From JAHEFX01 sp964614585 (GTDB lineage Bacteria; Actinomycetota; Acidimicrobiia; Spongiisociales; JAENVV01): a stretch of DNA of 25,534 bases. Of the stretch, positions 7,559 to 14,618 are shown piece after piece. The notes beneath the pieces were generated by a model. It was not told the origin of the DNA. It saw only the letters and a list, made by a program, of their open reading frames with translations, and did not search any database. The first letter of the stretch is position 1; every line of letters starts with the position of its first letter. The stretch covers positions 1 to 25,534 of the forward strand of contig CAZTLW010000019.1 in assembly GCA_964614585.1 (NCBI GenBank), written 5' to 3'. Position numbers and translations under genes: made by a program.

Positions 7559-8698
7559 TCAGGCCCCGCCGAAGGAGCCGATGGCGGCGTCGGCGAGGCG
7601 ACGCGCGTCGGCGTCGACGGCGTCGACGGCGTCGACGTCCGGGATGGGTGGCGCCCCCAGCCGGTCGAGCACCGAGGCGATGACGCCGGGGATGTCGATG
7701 AAGCCGATCCGGCCGGCGAGGAAAGCGGCCACGGCGACCTCGTCGGCGGCGTTGAAGGCCGCCGGCGCTCCCCCACCCGCCCGGCCCGCCTCGAAGGCGA
7801 GGCGGAGGGCGGGGAAGGCATCGGTGTCGGGTTCCTCGAAGGTCAGTTCGAGACCCGGGAGCGAGAACGCCGACGGCGCCTCCCCCCGGTCGGGGGCGGT
7901 GAGGGCGTAGCGGATCGGGACCCGCATGTCGGGCTCGCCGAGGTGGGCCTTGAGCGATCCGTCGACGAACTCGACGAGGCTGTGCACGATCGACTGGGGG
8001 TGCACGACGACGTCGATGTGGTCGAAGTCGACGCCGAAGAGGTGATGGGCCTCGATGACCTCGAGGCCCTTGTTGACGAGGGTGGCCGAGTCGATGGTGA
8101 TGCGGGGGCCCATCCGCCACGTCGGATGGGCGAGCGCCTCCTCGACGGTCACGTCGGTGAGGTCGGCGAGGCGGCGCCCGCGGAACGGACCGCCGGAGGC
8201 GGTGAGGATGAGCCGACGGACGGCCTCGGGGGGCTCACCCAGCAGGCACTGGTGGATCGCCGAGTGCTCGCTGTCGATCGGGAAGAGCTCGCCGCCGCCG
8301 GCGGCCACGGCGGCGGTGACGAGCGGCCCGGCCGCCACGAGGCTCTCCTTGTTGGCGAGGCCGAGCCGGTTGCCGGCCCCGGCGGCGGCGAGGGACGCCC
8401 GCAGGCCGGCGGCCCCGACGACGCCGTTGACGACGGTCGTGCCCGGGATGGCGGCGAGCTCGACCACCGCCTCGGGTCCGAAAGCCACCCGACGGCCGAA
8501 CCGATCGGCGAGGTCCGCCGGGTCGTCGGGCTCGGCGACGGCCAGCGCGGCATCGGGATGGGCCTCCGCGAGGGCGATGAACTCGGCGCCGCCCCGCCGG
8601 GCGGCGAGGGCCACCACGGGAATGGCCTCGTCGGCGGCGACCTCGAGCGCTTGGCGGCCTATCGACCCCGTGGCGCCGAGGACGACGACGCCGGTCAC
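7559..8698 (-). CDS. dxr: 1-deoxy-D-xylulose 5-phosphate reductoisomerase
   Basis: Dxr catalyses the NADPH-dependent conversion of DXP to MEP, the committed step of the MEP pathway and the target of fosmidomycin. The 379-residue protein has the NADPH loop GATGSIG (8-14), metal ligands D142 and E144 in IDSEHSAIHQ, the flexible-loop motif ASGGPFR (167-173), HPTWRMG (191-197) and NKGLEVIEAHHLFG (209-222, with E213). It begins at a GTG that overlaps the cdsA stop (GTGA), an arrangement repeated elsewhere in this operon. Longer in-frame extensions lie entirely inside cdsA and are not real. Confidence 0.97.
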   Translation of the reverse strand: MTGVVVLGATGSIGRQALEVAADEAIPVVALAARRGGAEFIALAEAHPDAALAVAEPDDPADLADRFGRRVAFGPEAVVELAAIPGTTVVNGVVGAAGLRASLAAAGAGNRLGLANKESLVAAGPLVTAAVAAGGGELFPIDSEHSAIHQCLLGEPPEAVRRLILTASGGPFRGRRLADLTDVTVEEALAHPTWRMGPRITIDSATLVNKGLEVIEAHHLFGVDFDHIDVVVHPQSIVHSLVEFVDGSLKAHLGEPDMRVPIRYALTAPDRGEAPSAFSLPGLELTFEEPDTDAFPALRLAFEAGRAGGGAPAAFNAADEVAVAAFLAGRIGFIDIPGVIASVLDRLGAPPIPDVDAVDAVDADARRLADAAIGSFGGA

Positions 8699-9954
8699 GG
8701 GATGGCGTCGAGCCAGAGGAAGACGACGATGACGCCCGGAAGCGTGAGCAGGAACGAGTCGATCCGGTCGATCACACCACCGTGGCCGGGCAGGATCGAG
8801 CCCATGTCCTTGATGCCGAACGAGCGCTTGATGGCCGAGGCGCCGAGGTCGCCGAGGGGGCCGAGCAAGCCGGCGACGGCGGCCACGGCGAGGGCGATCG
8901 GGATCGTCACGACGTCGCCCATCCACGGGAGCTGGCTGAGGCCGAGGGCGACGGCGAAGCCGAGGACGATGCCGCCCGCGAGGCCCTCCACGGTCTTGCC
9001 GGGGCTGAGGCCGGGGGCCAACGCCGTCTTGCCGAGCGACCGGCCGACGAAGTAGCCGCCGACGTCGACCGCGGCGATGGTGATGACCACCAATGCCACC
9101 AGCTGCTCCCACCCGTCGGCCCGGGTGAGGGGGGCGACGAAGGCGAGGAGACCGACCCAGGCCAGACCGAGGACCGTCACGGCGGCATTCGGCATCGGGT
9201 CGCGTCGGGGGGCGACGGCGTAGAGGAGGAGCGTGGCGAGGATGGCCAGCAGGAGCACCCCGGCGATCCCGTAGGCGCCGTTGCGGTAGCCGGCGACGAA
9301 GGCGCCGACGATGCCGAGCAAGCCGACGATGGCGACGGGGGCGTAGCCGGCCCGGCGGCTGGCGGCGAAGAACTCGCCGATGGCCAGGAACGCGATGAGG
9401 CCCACAAGGGCGGTGAGCCAAACGGCGCCGGCCCACGCCGCGAGGGCGAGCGAGCCGACGATGGCCACCGCGGTGATGATCCGCAGCCGCAGCTGGGCCC
9501 GGTCGGACTTCTCGGCCTCGAGTTCGGAGAGGATGCGCTCGGTGGTCTCGTCCGGTGCCCCCGTGGCCGTCGAGACGACGCCCGAGCCCTCGGCGATGTC
9601 GGAGAAGGAGGCGACGCCGGTTCCGAGACCGGCGACGTGGACCGAGACGTGCTGCTCCATCGGGCCCGCCTCGTCGGCGGCACGGACCTCGTCGGCGAGG
9701 TCCTGGTACTGGGCGGTGGTGGCGGCCGGCTCGTCGGCGGCGGGGGGTTCGACCGGTTCGTCGGCCGCCTCCGCCGGGGGTTCGCCGGGGGCCTCGGCCG
9801 GCTCGGCCGGCGGCATCGACGCCGGCTCGTCACCGGCCTCGAGTTCCTCGGCGGTGGCGTCGAGGCCGGGCAGGGTGAATGCGTCCTCGCCGTCGCCGGT
9901 CGGGGCCTCGTCGTCGGGGCCCGCGTCGGTCTCGTCGGTCGGTCGATCGGTCAC
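8695..9954 (-). CDS. cdsA: Phosphatidate cytidylyltransferase (CDP-diacylglycerol synthase) with long acidic N-terminus
   Basis: CdsA makes CDP-diacylglycerol from phosphatidate and CTP, the precursor of membrane phospholipids. From about residue 155 the protein is strongly hydrophobic with about eight membrane segments, and it ends with the family signature SAIKRSFGIKD...LPGHGGVIDRID. The first 150 or so residues are acidic and Ala/Pro/Glu-rich with no hydrophobic segment, making the protein 419 residues against roughly 260-300 for typical CdsA. The tail should be cytoplasmic and disordered. The GTG start lies 2 bases after the frr stop. An internal start just before the membrane region cannot be excluded, but the acidic codons are in frame and uninterrupted. 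Confidence 0.94.
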   Translation of the reverse strand: MTDRPTDETDAGPDDEAPTGDGEDAFTLPGLDATAEELEAGDEPASMPPAEPAEAPGEPPAEAADEPVEPPAADEPAATTAQYQDLADEVRAADEAGPMEQHVSVHVAGLGTGVASFSDIAEGSGVVSTATGAPDETTERILSELEAEKSDRAQLRLRIITAVAIVGSLALAAWAGAVWLTALVGLIAFLAIGEFFAASRRAGYAPVAIVGLLGIVGAFVAGYRNGAYGIAGVLLLAILATLLLYAVAPRRDPMPNAAVTVLGLAWVGLLAFVAPLTRADGWEQLVALVVITIAAVDVGGYFVGRSLGKTALAPGLSPGKTVEGLAGGIVLGFAVALGLSQLPWMGDVVTIPIALAVAAVAGLLGPLGDLGASAIKRSFGIKDMGSILPGHGGVIDRIDSFLLTLPGVIVVFLWLDAIP

Positions 9955-9956
9955 CG

Positions 9957-10508
9957 TCAGACCTCCAGCAGGTCGGCTTCCTTGGTGGCGAGCAGCTTGT
10001 CGATGCGATCGGTGTGCTCGTCGGTGAGGTCCTGGAGGCGCTTCTCGGCGCGCCGGATGTCATCGTCGGACACGTCGCCGGCCAGCGACTCGATGTCGTC
10101 CTTGACGGAGCGGCGGACCTGGCGGACCGAGACCCGTCCCTCCTCGGCCATCTGGCGCGCCACCCGGATGAGGTCCCTGCGTCGCTCCTCGGTGAGCGTC
10201 GGGAACGCCAGGCGGATGACGGTGCCGTCGTTCGACGGCGAGAGGCCGAGGTCGGCTTCCATGATCGCCTTCTCGACGTCGCCCAACGTCGACCGGTCGA
10301 ACGGCTGGACGAGCAGCAGGCGTGGCTCGGGGACCGAGATGGAGGCGAGTTGCTGGAGCGGGGTGCGCGTGCCGTAGTACTCGACACTGACCCGCTGGAG
10401 GATCTGGGGGTTGGCACGACCGGTGCGGACCGTGCTGAACTCCGCCATGGTGTGCTCGACGGCGGCTTCCATCCGCTCGGCGGCATCGGTGAGGAGTTCG
10501 TCGATCAT
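9957..10508 (-). CDS. frr: Ribosome recycling factor
   Basis: RRF, with EF-G, splits post-termination ribosomes. The 183-residue length is typical. The protein shows the N-terminal helix leading to STVRTGRANPQIL, the beta-domain segment VEYYGTRTPLQQLASISVPEPRLLLVQPFD, and the long C-terminal helices with LTEERRRDLIRVAR. The ATG lies 4 bases after the pyrH stop. The order pyrH-frr-cdsA is conserved in many bacteria. Confidence 0.97.
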   Translation of the reverse strand: MIDELLTDAAERMEAAVEHTMAEFSTVRTGRANPQILQRVSVEYYGTRTPLQQLASISVPEPRLLLVQPFDRSTLGDVEKAIMEADLGLSPSNDGTVIRLAFPTLTEERRRDLIRVARQMAEEGRVSVRQVRRSVKDDIESLAGDVSDDDIRRAEKRLQDLTDEHTDRIDKLLATKEADLLEV

Positions 10509-10512
10509 GTGC

Positions 10513-11241
10513 TCATCCCGTCGTGGTCACCAGCGTTCCGACGGACTCGCCCAACAGGGCCCGGGTGATGTTGCCCGGGACGCCGATGTTGAACACGCGG
10601 ATGTCGAGCCCGTTCTCCTTGCACAGCGTAACGGCGGTGCTGTCCATCACCTGGAGTTCACGGGAGATCACGTCGAGGTAGGTGAGTTGGTCGAACAGGT
10701 GCGCATCGGGGTGGCTGGCGGGGTCTGCGTCGTAGATGCCGTCCACCATCGTCGCCTTGAGCACCACGTCGGCGCCCACCTCGACCGCCCGGAGGGCGGC
10801 GGCGGTGTCGGTCGTGAAGAAGGGGTTGCCGGTGCCGGCGCCGAACACGACGACGCGGCCCTTCTCGAGGTGGCGGATGGCCCGCAGCCGGATGTACGGC
10901 TCGGCGAGCTGGCGCATCTCGATCGCCGACTGCACGCGGGTGTCGATGCCGCGGGCCTCGAGCCCCTCCCGCATGGCGAGGGCGTTGATCATCGTGGCGA
11001 GCATGCCCATGTAGTCCGCCGAGGCGGCGTCCATGCCCCGGGCGGCGCTGGAGACGCCACGGAAGATGTTGCCGCCACCGACGACGATCGCCACCTCGAT
11101 GCCGGCCTCGACGGCTTCGCCCACCTCGTCGGCGACCCGGGCGACGGTCTCTGGATCGATGCCGTAGCGGGTCTCGGGGTCGGCGAACGACTCGCCCGAG
11201 AGCTTGAGCAGGACGCGCCGGCGGCCCTCGGCCACCGTCAC
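10513..11241 (-). CDS. pyrH: UMP kinase
   Basis: PyrH phosphorylates UMP to UDP in pyrimidine nucleotide synthesis. It belongs to the amino-acid-kinase family and usually forms a hexamer regulated by GTP and UTP. The 242-residue product shows RVLLKLSGESF near the N-terminus, the glycine-rich loop VVGGGNIFRG, the nucleotide-binding stretch GTGNPFFTTDTAAALRA, and KATMVDGIYDADP. It starts at a GTG whose last bases overlap the tsf TGA (GTGA), implying translational coupling. Its place between tsf and frr is the standard bacterial order. Confidence 0.97.
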   Translation of the reverse strand: MTVAEGRRRVLLKLSGESFADPETRYGIDPETVARVADEVGEAVEAGIEVAIVVGGGNIFRGVSSAARGMDAASADYMGMLATMINALAMREGLEARGIDTRVQSAIEMRQLAEPYIRLRAIRHLEKGRVVVFGAGTGNPFFTTDTAAALRAVEVGADVVLKATMVDGIYDADPASHPDAHLFDQLTYLDVISRELQVMDSTAVTLCKENGLDIRVFNIGVPGNITRALLGESVGTLVTTTG

Positions 11242-11849
11242 TCCCCTACGGCCAGGCGGGAGAAGTCGCGGATGGAGATGTTCTCGCCCATGGTGATGGC
11301 CAGTTGGCTCACGAGCTCCCCGACGGTGCCCTCGAACTTCTCGGCATTCACGAAGGTCTGCTCCAACAGCACCTGCTCCTCGTAGAACTTGGTGATGCGG
11401 CCCTCGACGATGCGGGGGACGACGTCCTCGGGCTTGCCCTCATTCGCCGCCTGCTTGGCGATGATGTCCTCCTCGGCGGCGACGACGTCGGCGGGGACGT
11501 CTTCGCGGCTGAGGTAGCGGGGATTGGCCCACGCGATGTGCATGGCGATGTCGCGGGCTGCTTCGGAGAACTCGGGGCTCTTGGCGACGAAGTCGGTCTC
11601 GGAGGCGAGCAGGACGAGCACCCCGGTCACGACCCGGTCGCCCTGGGTGTGCAGGTAGGACCCGATGGTCCCCTCCGACGCCTCACGGTCGGCCCGCTTG
11701 GCCATCTTGGCGAGGCCCCGCTCCCGGAGGAGCGTCATGGCAGCGTCGAGGTCCCCACCGGTCTCGGTGAGGGCCTGCTTGGCGTCCATCATCCCGACCC
11801 CGGCTGACTGCCGGAGGCGCTGGACGTCCTTGGCGGTGAAGTCGGGCAC
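11238..11849 (-). CDS. tsf: Elongation factor Ts, short form
   Basis: EF-Ts is the nucleotide-exchange factor for EF-Tu. The N-terminal UBA-like module contains RLRQSAGVGMMDAKQAL, and the core contains the EF-Tu-contacting SETDFVAKSPEF. The protein is only 203 residues, close to the compact Thermus-type EF-Ts and shorter than the roughly 270-280 residues of E. coli or mycobacterial proteins, so part of the second core subdomain is missing. The start is a GTG at 11849, with a perfect AGGAGG ribosome-binding site that overlaps the TAG stop of rpsB. A longer start is excluded because upstream in-frame sequence lies within rpsB. Confidence 0.95.
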   Translation of the reverse strand: MPDFTAKDVQRLRQSAGVGMMDAKQALTETGGDLDAAMTLLRERGLAKMAKRADREASEGTIGSYLHTQGDRVVTGVLVLLASETDFVAKSPEFSEAARDIAMHIAWANPRYLSREDVPADVVAAEEDIIAKQAANEGKPEDVVPRIVEGRITKFYEEQVLLEQTFVNAEKFEGTVGELVSQLAITMGENISIRDFSRLAVGE

Positions 11850-11853
11850 GGTT

Positions 11854-11859
11854 CCTCCT
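11854..11859 (-). promoter_or_regulatory. Strong ribosome-binding site of tsf embedded in the rpsB stop
   Basis: The minus strand reads TAGGAGGAACCGTG: the rpsB TAG supplies the first bases of an AGGAGG Shine-Dalgarno placed 4 bases before the GTG of tsf. This fixes the tsf start and suggests terminating ribosomes reinitiate there. Confidence 0.85.
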
Positions 11860-12586
11860 ACTCGTCGCCGGCGGCGTCGGCGGCCGCCATCTCGGTTGAC
11901 TCGACCTGCTGGCGGGCGGCGACGCACGCGTCGGCGATCACCGACGCGATGAGCTGGGCCGACCGCACGGCATCGTCGTTGCCCGGGATCGGCCAGTCGA
12001 TCCCGTCGGGGTCGCTGTTGGAGTCGAGGAGGGCGACGATCGGGATGCCGAGGCGCCGCGCCTCGCCGACGGCGATGTGCTCGATGTTCGTGTCGACGAT
12101 GAACACGATCTGGGGCTGGCGCTGGAGCTCGGCGACGCCGCCGAGGTTGCGCTGGAGCTTCTCGAGCTCCCGGCGGAGCCGCAGTCGCTCCTTCTTGGGC
12201 AGGCCCTCCATCTCGCCGGACTGGTCCATCCGCTCGAGTTCGCGCATGTAGGCGATGCGCTTCTTGATCGTCTGGAAGTTCGTGAGCATCCCGCCGAGCC
12301 AGCGGTAGTTCACGTAGGGCATGCCTGCCCGGGTGGCTTCCTCGGCGATCGCCGCCTGGACCTGCTTCTTGGTCCCGACGAAGAGCACCGTGCCGCCCTC
12401 GGCGACGGTCTTGCGCACGGTCGCCGTGGCCGCCTCGACGAGCTCTGCCGTCTTGCGAAGGTCGATGATGTGGATCCCGCCGCGCTCGCCGTACAGGAAC
12501 GGCGCCATGGCGGGGTTCCACCGTCGGGTCTGGTGGCCGAAGTGGACGCCGGCCTCCAGGAGCTGCTTGATGGTCACACTCGCCAT
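11858..12586 (-). CDS. rpsB: 30S ribosomal protein S2
   Basis: S2 is a structural protein of the small ribosomal subunit. The 242-residue product is typical: TIKQLLEAGVHFGHQTRRWNPAM at the N-terminus, KTVAEGGTVLFVGTKKQ, YVNYRWLGGMLTNFQTI, and the DTNIEH...LGIPIVALLDSNSDP segment, ending in a short acidic Ala-rich tail. The start ATG has a GAGGAG ribosome-binding site 6-7 bases upstream. It is the first gene of an eight-gene unit ending with ispG. A good TACACT promoter and a leader of about 120 bases precede it. Confidence 0.98.
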   Translation of the reverse strand: MASVTIKQLLEAGVHFGHQTRRWNPAMAPFLYGERGGIHIIDLRKTAELVEAATATVRKTVAEGGTVLFVGTKKQVQAAIAEEATRAGMPYVNYRWLGGMLTNFQTIKKRIAYMRELERMDQSGEMEGLPKKERLRLRRELEKLQRNLGGVAELQRQPQIVFIVDTNIEHIAVGEARRLGIPIVALLDSNSDPDGIDWPIPGNDDAVRSAQLIASVIADACVAARQQVESTEMAAADAAGDE

Positions 12587-12709
12587 CGTCGTCTCCTCAT
12601 GTTGGGTTTAGGTTCTGCCTCCGCCCGGGCGGCCCGAAGACCGGCGCGTGACGCCCTCCCGCAGGCACGAGGCCCGACCATGGGAGTACGACCCGGACGT
12701 GTGTCGTTG
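12587..12709 (-). other. 5' leader of rpsB with possible RNA structure
   Basis: Given the -10 at 12716-12721, the rpsB mRNA would carry about 120 untranslated bases. On the minus strand the leader contains GGTC-TTCG-GGCC, whose C(UUCG)G loop is an unusually stable tetraloop, next to the 12-bp palindrome CCGCCCGGGCGG and a 5-bp TGCCT/AGGCA pair enclosing both. In other bacteria S2 represses its own operon through the rpsB leader. Whether this leader does so is inference. Confidence 0.4.
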
Positions 12710-12715
12710 CCGGCG

Positions 12716-12744
12716 AGTGTACCGGCGGGCCGTGGGTGGGCGAA
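12716..12744 (-). promoter_or_regulatory. Promoter of the rpsB operon
   Basis: On the minus strand a TTCGCC -35-like hexamer (12739-12744) is separated by 17 bases from TACACT (12716-12721). A 14-base block around the -10, CGGTACACTCGCCG, is identical to the sequence upstream of the sigma factor gene. Confidence 0.6.
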
Positions 12745-12748
12745 CCCG

Positions 12749-13525
12749 CTACTGGCCGCGCTCGACCAGGCGGTTGCGGAGACTCATGACCGACTTCGTG
12801 TGGATCTGGCAGATCCGGGACTCGGTCACGCCGAGGACCCCGCCGATCTCGGCGAGGGTGAGGCCCTCGTAGTAGTAGAGCGTGAGGACGAGGCGGTCCC
12901 GCTCGGGGAGCCGGTTGATCGCGTCGGCGAGCAGCCGCTTGTTCTCGACGTCGGCGAAGGCCGCCTCGGGGCTGATCCCGCGGGGGTCGGGCAGTCGCTC
13001 GCCCAACGACGGCGCCTCGCCCGTGTGGCCCGGTGATTCGTCGAGGGCCACGAACCCCGAGACCGAGATCTCGCCGAGGTGGTCGCGCAACTGGTCGACG
13101 GGGACGTCCATGGCCGAGGCGATCTCGTCGTCCGACGGGGCCCGGCCGAGCTTGTGCTCCAACTCGGTGATGGTCCGCTCGATCTCCCGGGCCCGGGCCC
13201 GCACCGAGCGGGGCACCCAGTCGAGGGCCCGCAGCTCGTCGAGGATGGCGCCGCGGATACGGGGGATGGCGTAGGTCTCGAACTTGAACCCGCGCTCGGG
13301 CTCGAACTTGTCGATGGCGTCGATGAGCCCGAAGACCCCGTACGACACCAGGTCGTTCTGGTCGACGGTGCGGGGCAGCCCGGAGCCCACCCGGCCGGCC
13401 ACGAACTTGACGAGCGCCGAGTAGTGCAGGATGAGCCCTTCGCGCGCCGCCTCGTCCCCGGTCTCCTTGAAACGAGACCAGAGCGTGTCGATGATGTTGG
13501 GGGCGAGGCTCGTGTCGGTATCCAT
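12749..13525 (-). CDS. whiG: RNA polymerase sigma factor of the FliA/WhiG class
   Basis: An alternative sigma factor of the sigma-28 group, which in actinobacteria directs developmental or cell-surface programmes (WhiG in Streptomyces). The 258-residue protein has region 2 at about 30-105 with DLVSYGVFGLIDAIDKFEPERGFKFETYA and ILDELRALDWVPRSVR, region 3 at about 115-160, and region 4 at about 195-258 with GLTLAEIGGVLGVTESRICQIHTKSV as the -35-binding helix-turn-helix. The start is the ATG at 13525, after a leader of about 30 bases. The gene lies between dprA and rpsB. Its stop is close to the rpsB promoter, which shares sequence with its own promoter. No flagellar or sporulation gene is in the window, so the regulon is unknown. 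RsiG-type anti-sigma control by cyclic-di-GMP is known for Streptomyces WhiG. Confidence 0.92.
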   Translation of the reverse strand: MDTDTSLAPNIIDTLWSRFKETGDEAAREGLILHYSALVKFVAGRVGSGLPRTVDQNDLVSYGVFGLIDAIDKFEPERGFKFETYAIPRIRGAILDELRALDWVPRSVRARAREIERTITELEHKLGRAPSDDEIASAMDVPVDQLRDHLGEISVSGFVALDESPGHTGEAPSLGERLPDPRGISPEAAFADVENKRLLADAINRLPERDRLVLTLYYYEGLTLAEIGGVLGVTESRICQIHTKSVMSLRNRLVERGQ

Positions 13526-13538
13526 GCAGGTGTGTCCC

Positions 13539-13552
13539 GGCCCGGAAGGGCC
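13539..13552 (-). promoter_or_regulatory. Small hairpin in the sigma-factor leader
   Basis: GGCCC / GGGCC arms around a 4-base loop lie about 15 bases upstream of the sigma-factor ATG, inside the predicted leader. No strong Shine-Dalgarno sequence is visible next to the ATG. The hairpin has no T-tract, so it is more likely a translational element than a terminator. Confidence 0.35.
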
Positions 13553-13559
13553 AGCGGCG

Positions 13560-13565
13560 AGTGTA
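13560..13565 (-). promoter_or_regulatory. -10 element of the sigma-factor gene
   Basis: TACACT lies within CGGTACACTCGCCG (13555-13568), identical over 14 bases to the rpsB promoter core. No clear -35 is visible at 16-18 bases upstream, so the promoter may need an activator or an alternative sigma factor. Confidence 0.5.
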
Positions 13566-13589
13566 CCGAGCCGATCCTGCTCGACCGCG

Positions 13590-14618
13590 TCAGGTCGGAC
13601 AATGCCTGGGCACCACCCGGTCGCCCTCGACGGCGACGAGGCCCTCGACCTCCCACCGTCCCACCGTGGCCAGCACCCGTCCGAGGCCCTCGCCGGTCGC
13701 GGCCACGAGCTCGTCGAAGGTGGCCCCGGTCGGCCCGAGCAGGTCGCCGAGTGGGTCGGCCCGGGTGGCCGCCGGACGCCGGCCCGTGAGCAGCGACATC
13801 GCCTCGACGGCGTCGTCGATCGAGGTGATGGGGATGGCACCGTCGGCGATGAGGGCATTCGCCCCCGCCGAGGTGGGCCGGTCGATGTCGCCGGGCACGG
13901 CCAGCACCTCCCGGCCCTGGGCGGCGGCCGAGCGAGCGGTGATGAGGGCACCGCCGGTGGTGGCGGCCTCCACGACCACGACCGCCACCGAGAGCCCCGA
14001 GATGATGCGGTTCCGGAGGGGGAACCGCCAGGGGGCGGGCGGGGCCCCTGGGGCGTACTCGGTCGCCACGGCACCACCTCGCCCGAGGATCTCCTCCCCG
14101 AGCGCCCGATGGGCCGCCGGGTACCACCGGTCGGGCCCGTTGCCCAGCACCGCCACCGTGGGGACGTCCACGTCGAGGGCCCCCCGATGGGCGGCGCCAT
14201 CGATGCCTGCGGCCAGCCCGGACACGATCGGCCAACCGGCTCGCCCGAGGGCCCCGGCCAGGGCTCGGGCGAGTCCCACCCCGTACCGGGTCGCTCGGCG
14301 CGACCCGACGATGGCAACCGCCGGGCCGTCCGGCAGCGGCCCGCGGACGAAGAGCGCATCGGGCCGGTCGGGGAGCTCGGCGAGGGCCACCGGATAGTCG
14401 TCGTCCCCGGCGAGCACGAGTCGCACGTCGCCGAGCTCCCGCAGCCGCTCGTCGGCGGCAACGCCCGCGGCCGCGACCGCCCGGTCGGGGACCTCGACCC
14501 GCCGCCGGACAATGGCGTCGAGCAACCCCTCGGGGCCAAGTCGCGCCTCCAGCTCCCGCCGTCGGGCCGGGTGCATGCCGACGAAGGCAAGCCGGGTGCG
14601 GGCGTCGCGGGCCGTCAT
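13590..14618 (-). CDS. dprA: DNA-processing protein DprA/Smf
   Basis: DprA binds incoming single-stranded DNA and loads RecA during natural transformation. It is also conserved in species not known to be competent. The 342-residue protein has an N-terminal helical (SAM-like) region, the Rossmann-like core with VGSRRATRYG (104-113), GLAAGIDGAAHRGAL (134-148), and VVVVEA...GGALITARSA leading to GREVLAVPGD (236-244). It ends with a winged-helix domain near 290-340 (TFDELVAATGEGLGRVLATV). The ATG overlaps the comM stop as ATGA. The much longer upstream extension in this frame is a shadow of comM. With comM it forms the usual comM-dprA pair. Confidence 0.95.
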   Translation of the reverse strand: MTARDARTRLAFVGMHPARRRELEARLGPEGLLDAIVRRRVEVPDRAVAAAGVAADERLRELGDVRLVLAGDDDYPVALAELPDRPDALFVRGPLPDGPAVAIVGSRRATRYGVGLARALAGALGRAGWPIVSGLAAGIDGAAHRGALDVDVPTVAVLGNGPDRWYPAAHRALGEEILGRGGAVATEYAPGAPPAPWRFPLRNRIISGLSVAVVVVEAATTGGALITARSAAAQGREVLAVPGDIDRPTSAGANALIADGAIPITSIDDAVEAMSLLTGRRPAATRADPLGDLLGPTGATFDELVAATGEGLGRVLATVGRWEVEGLVAVEGDRVVPRHCPT

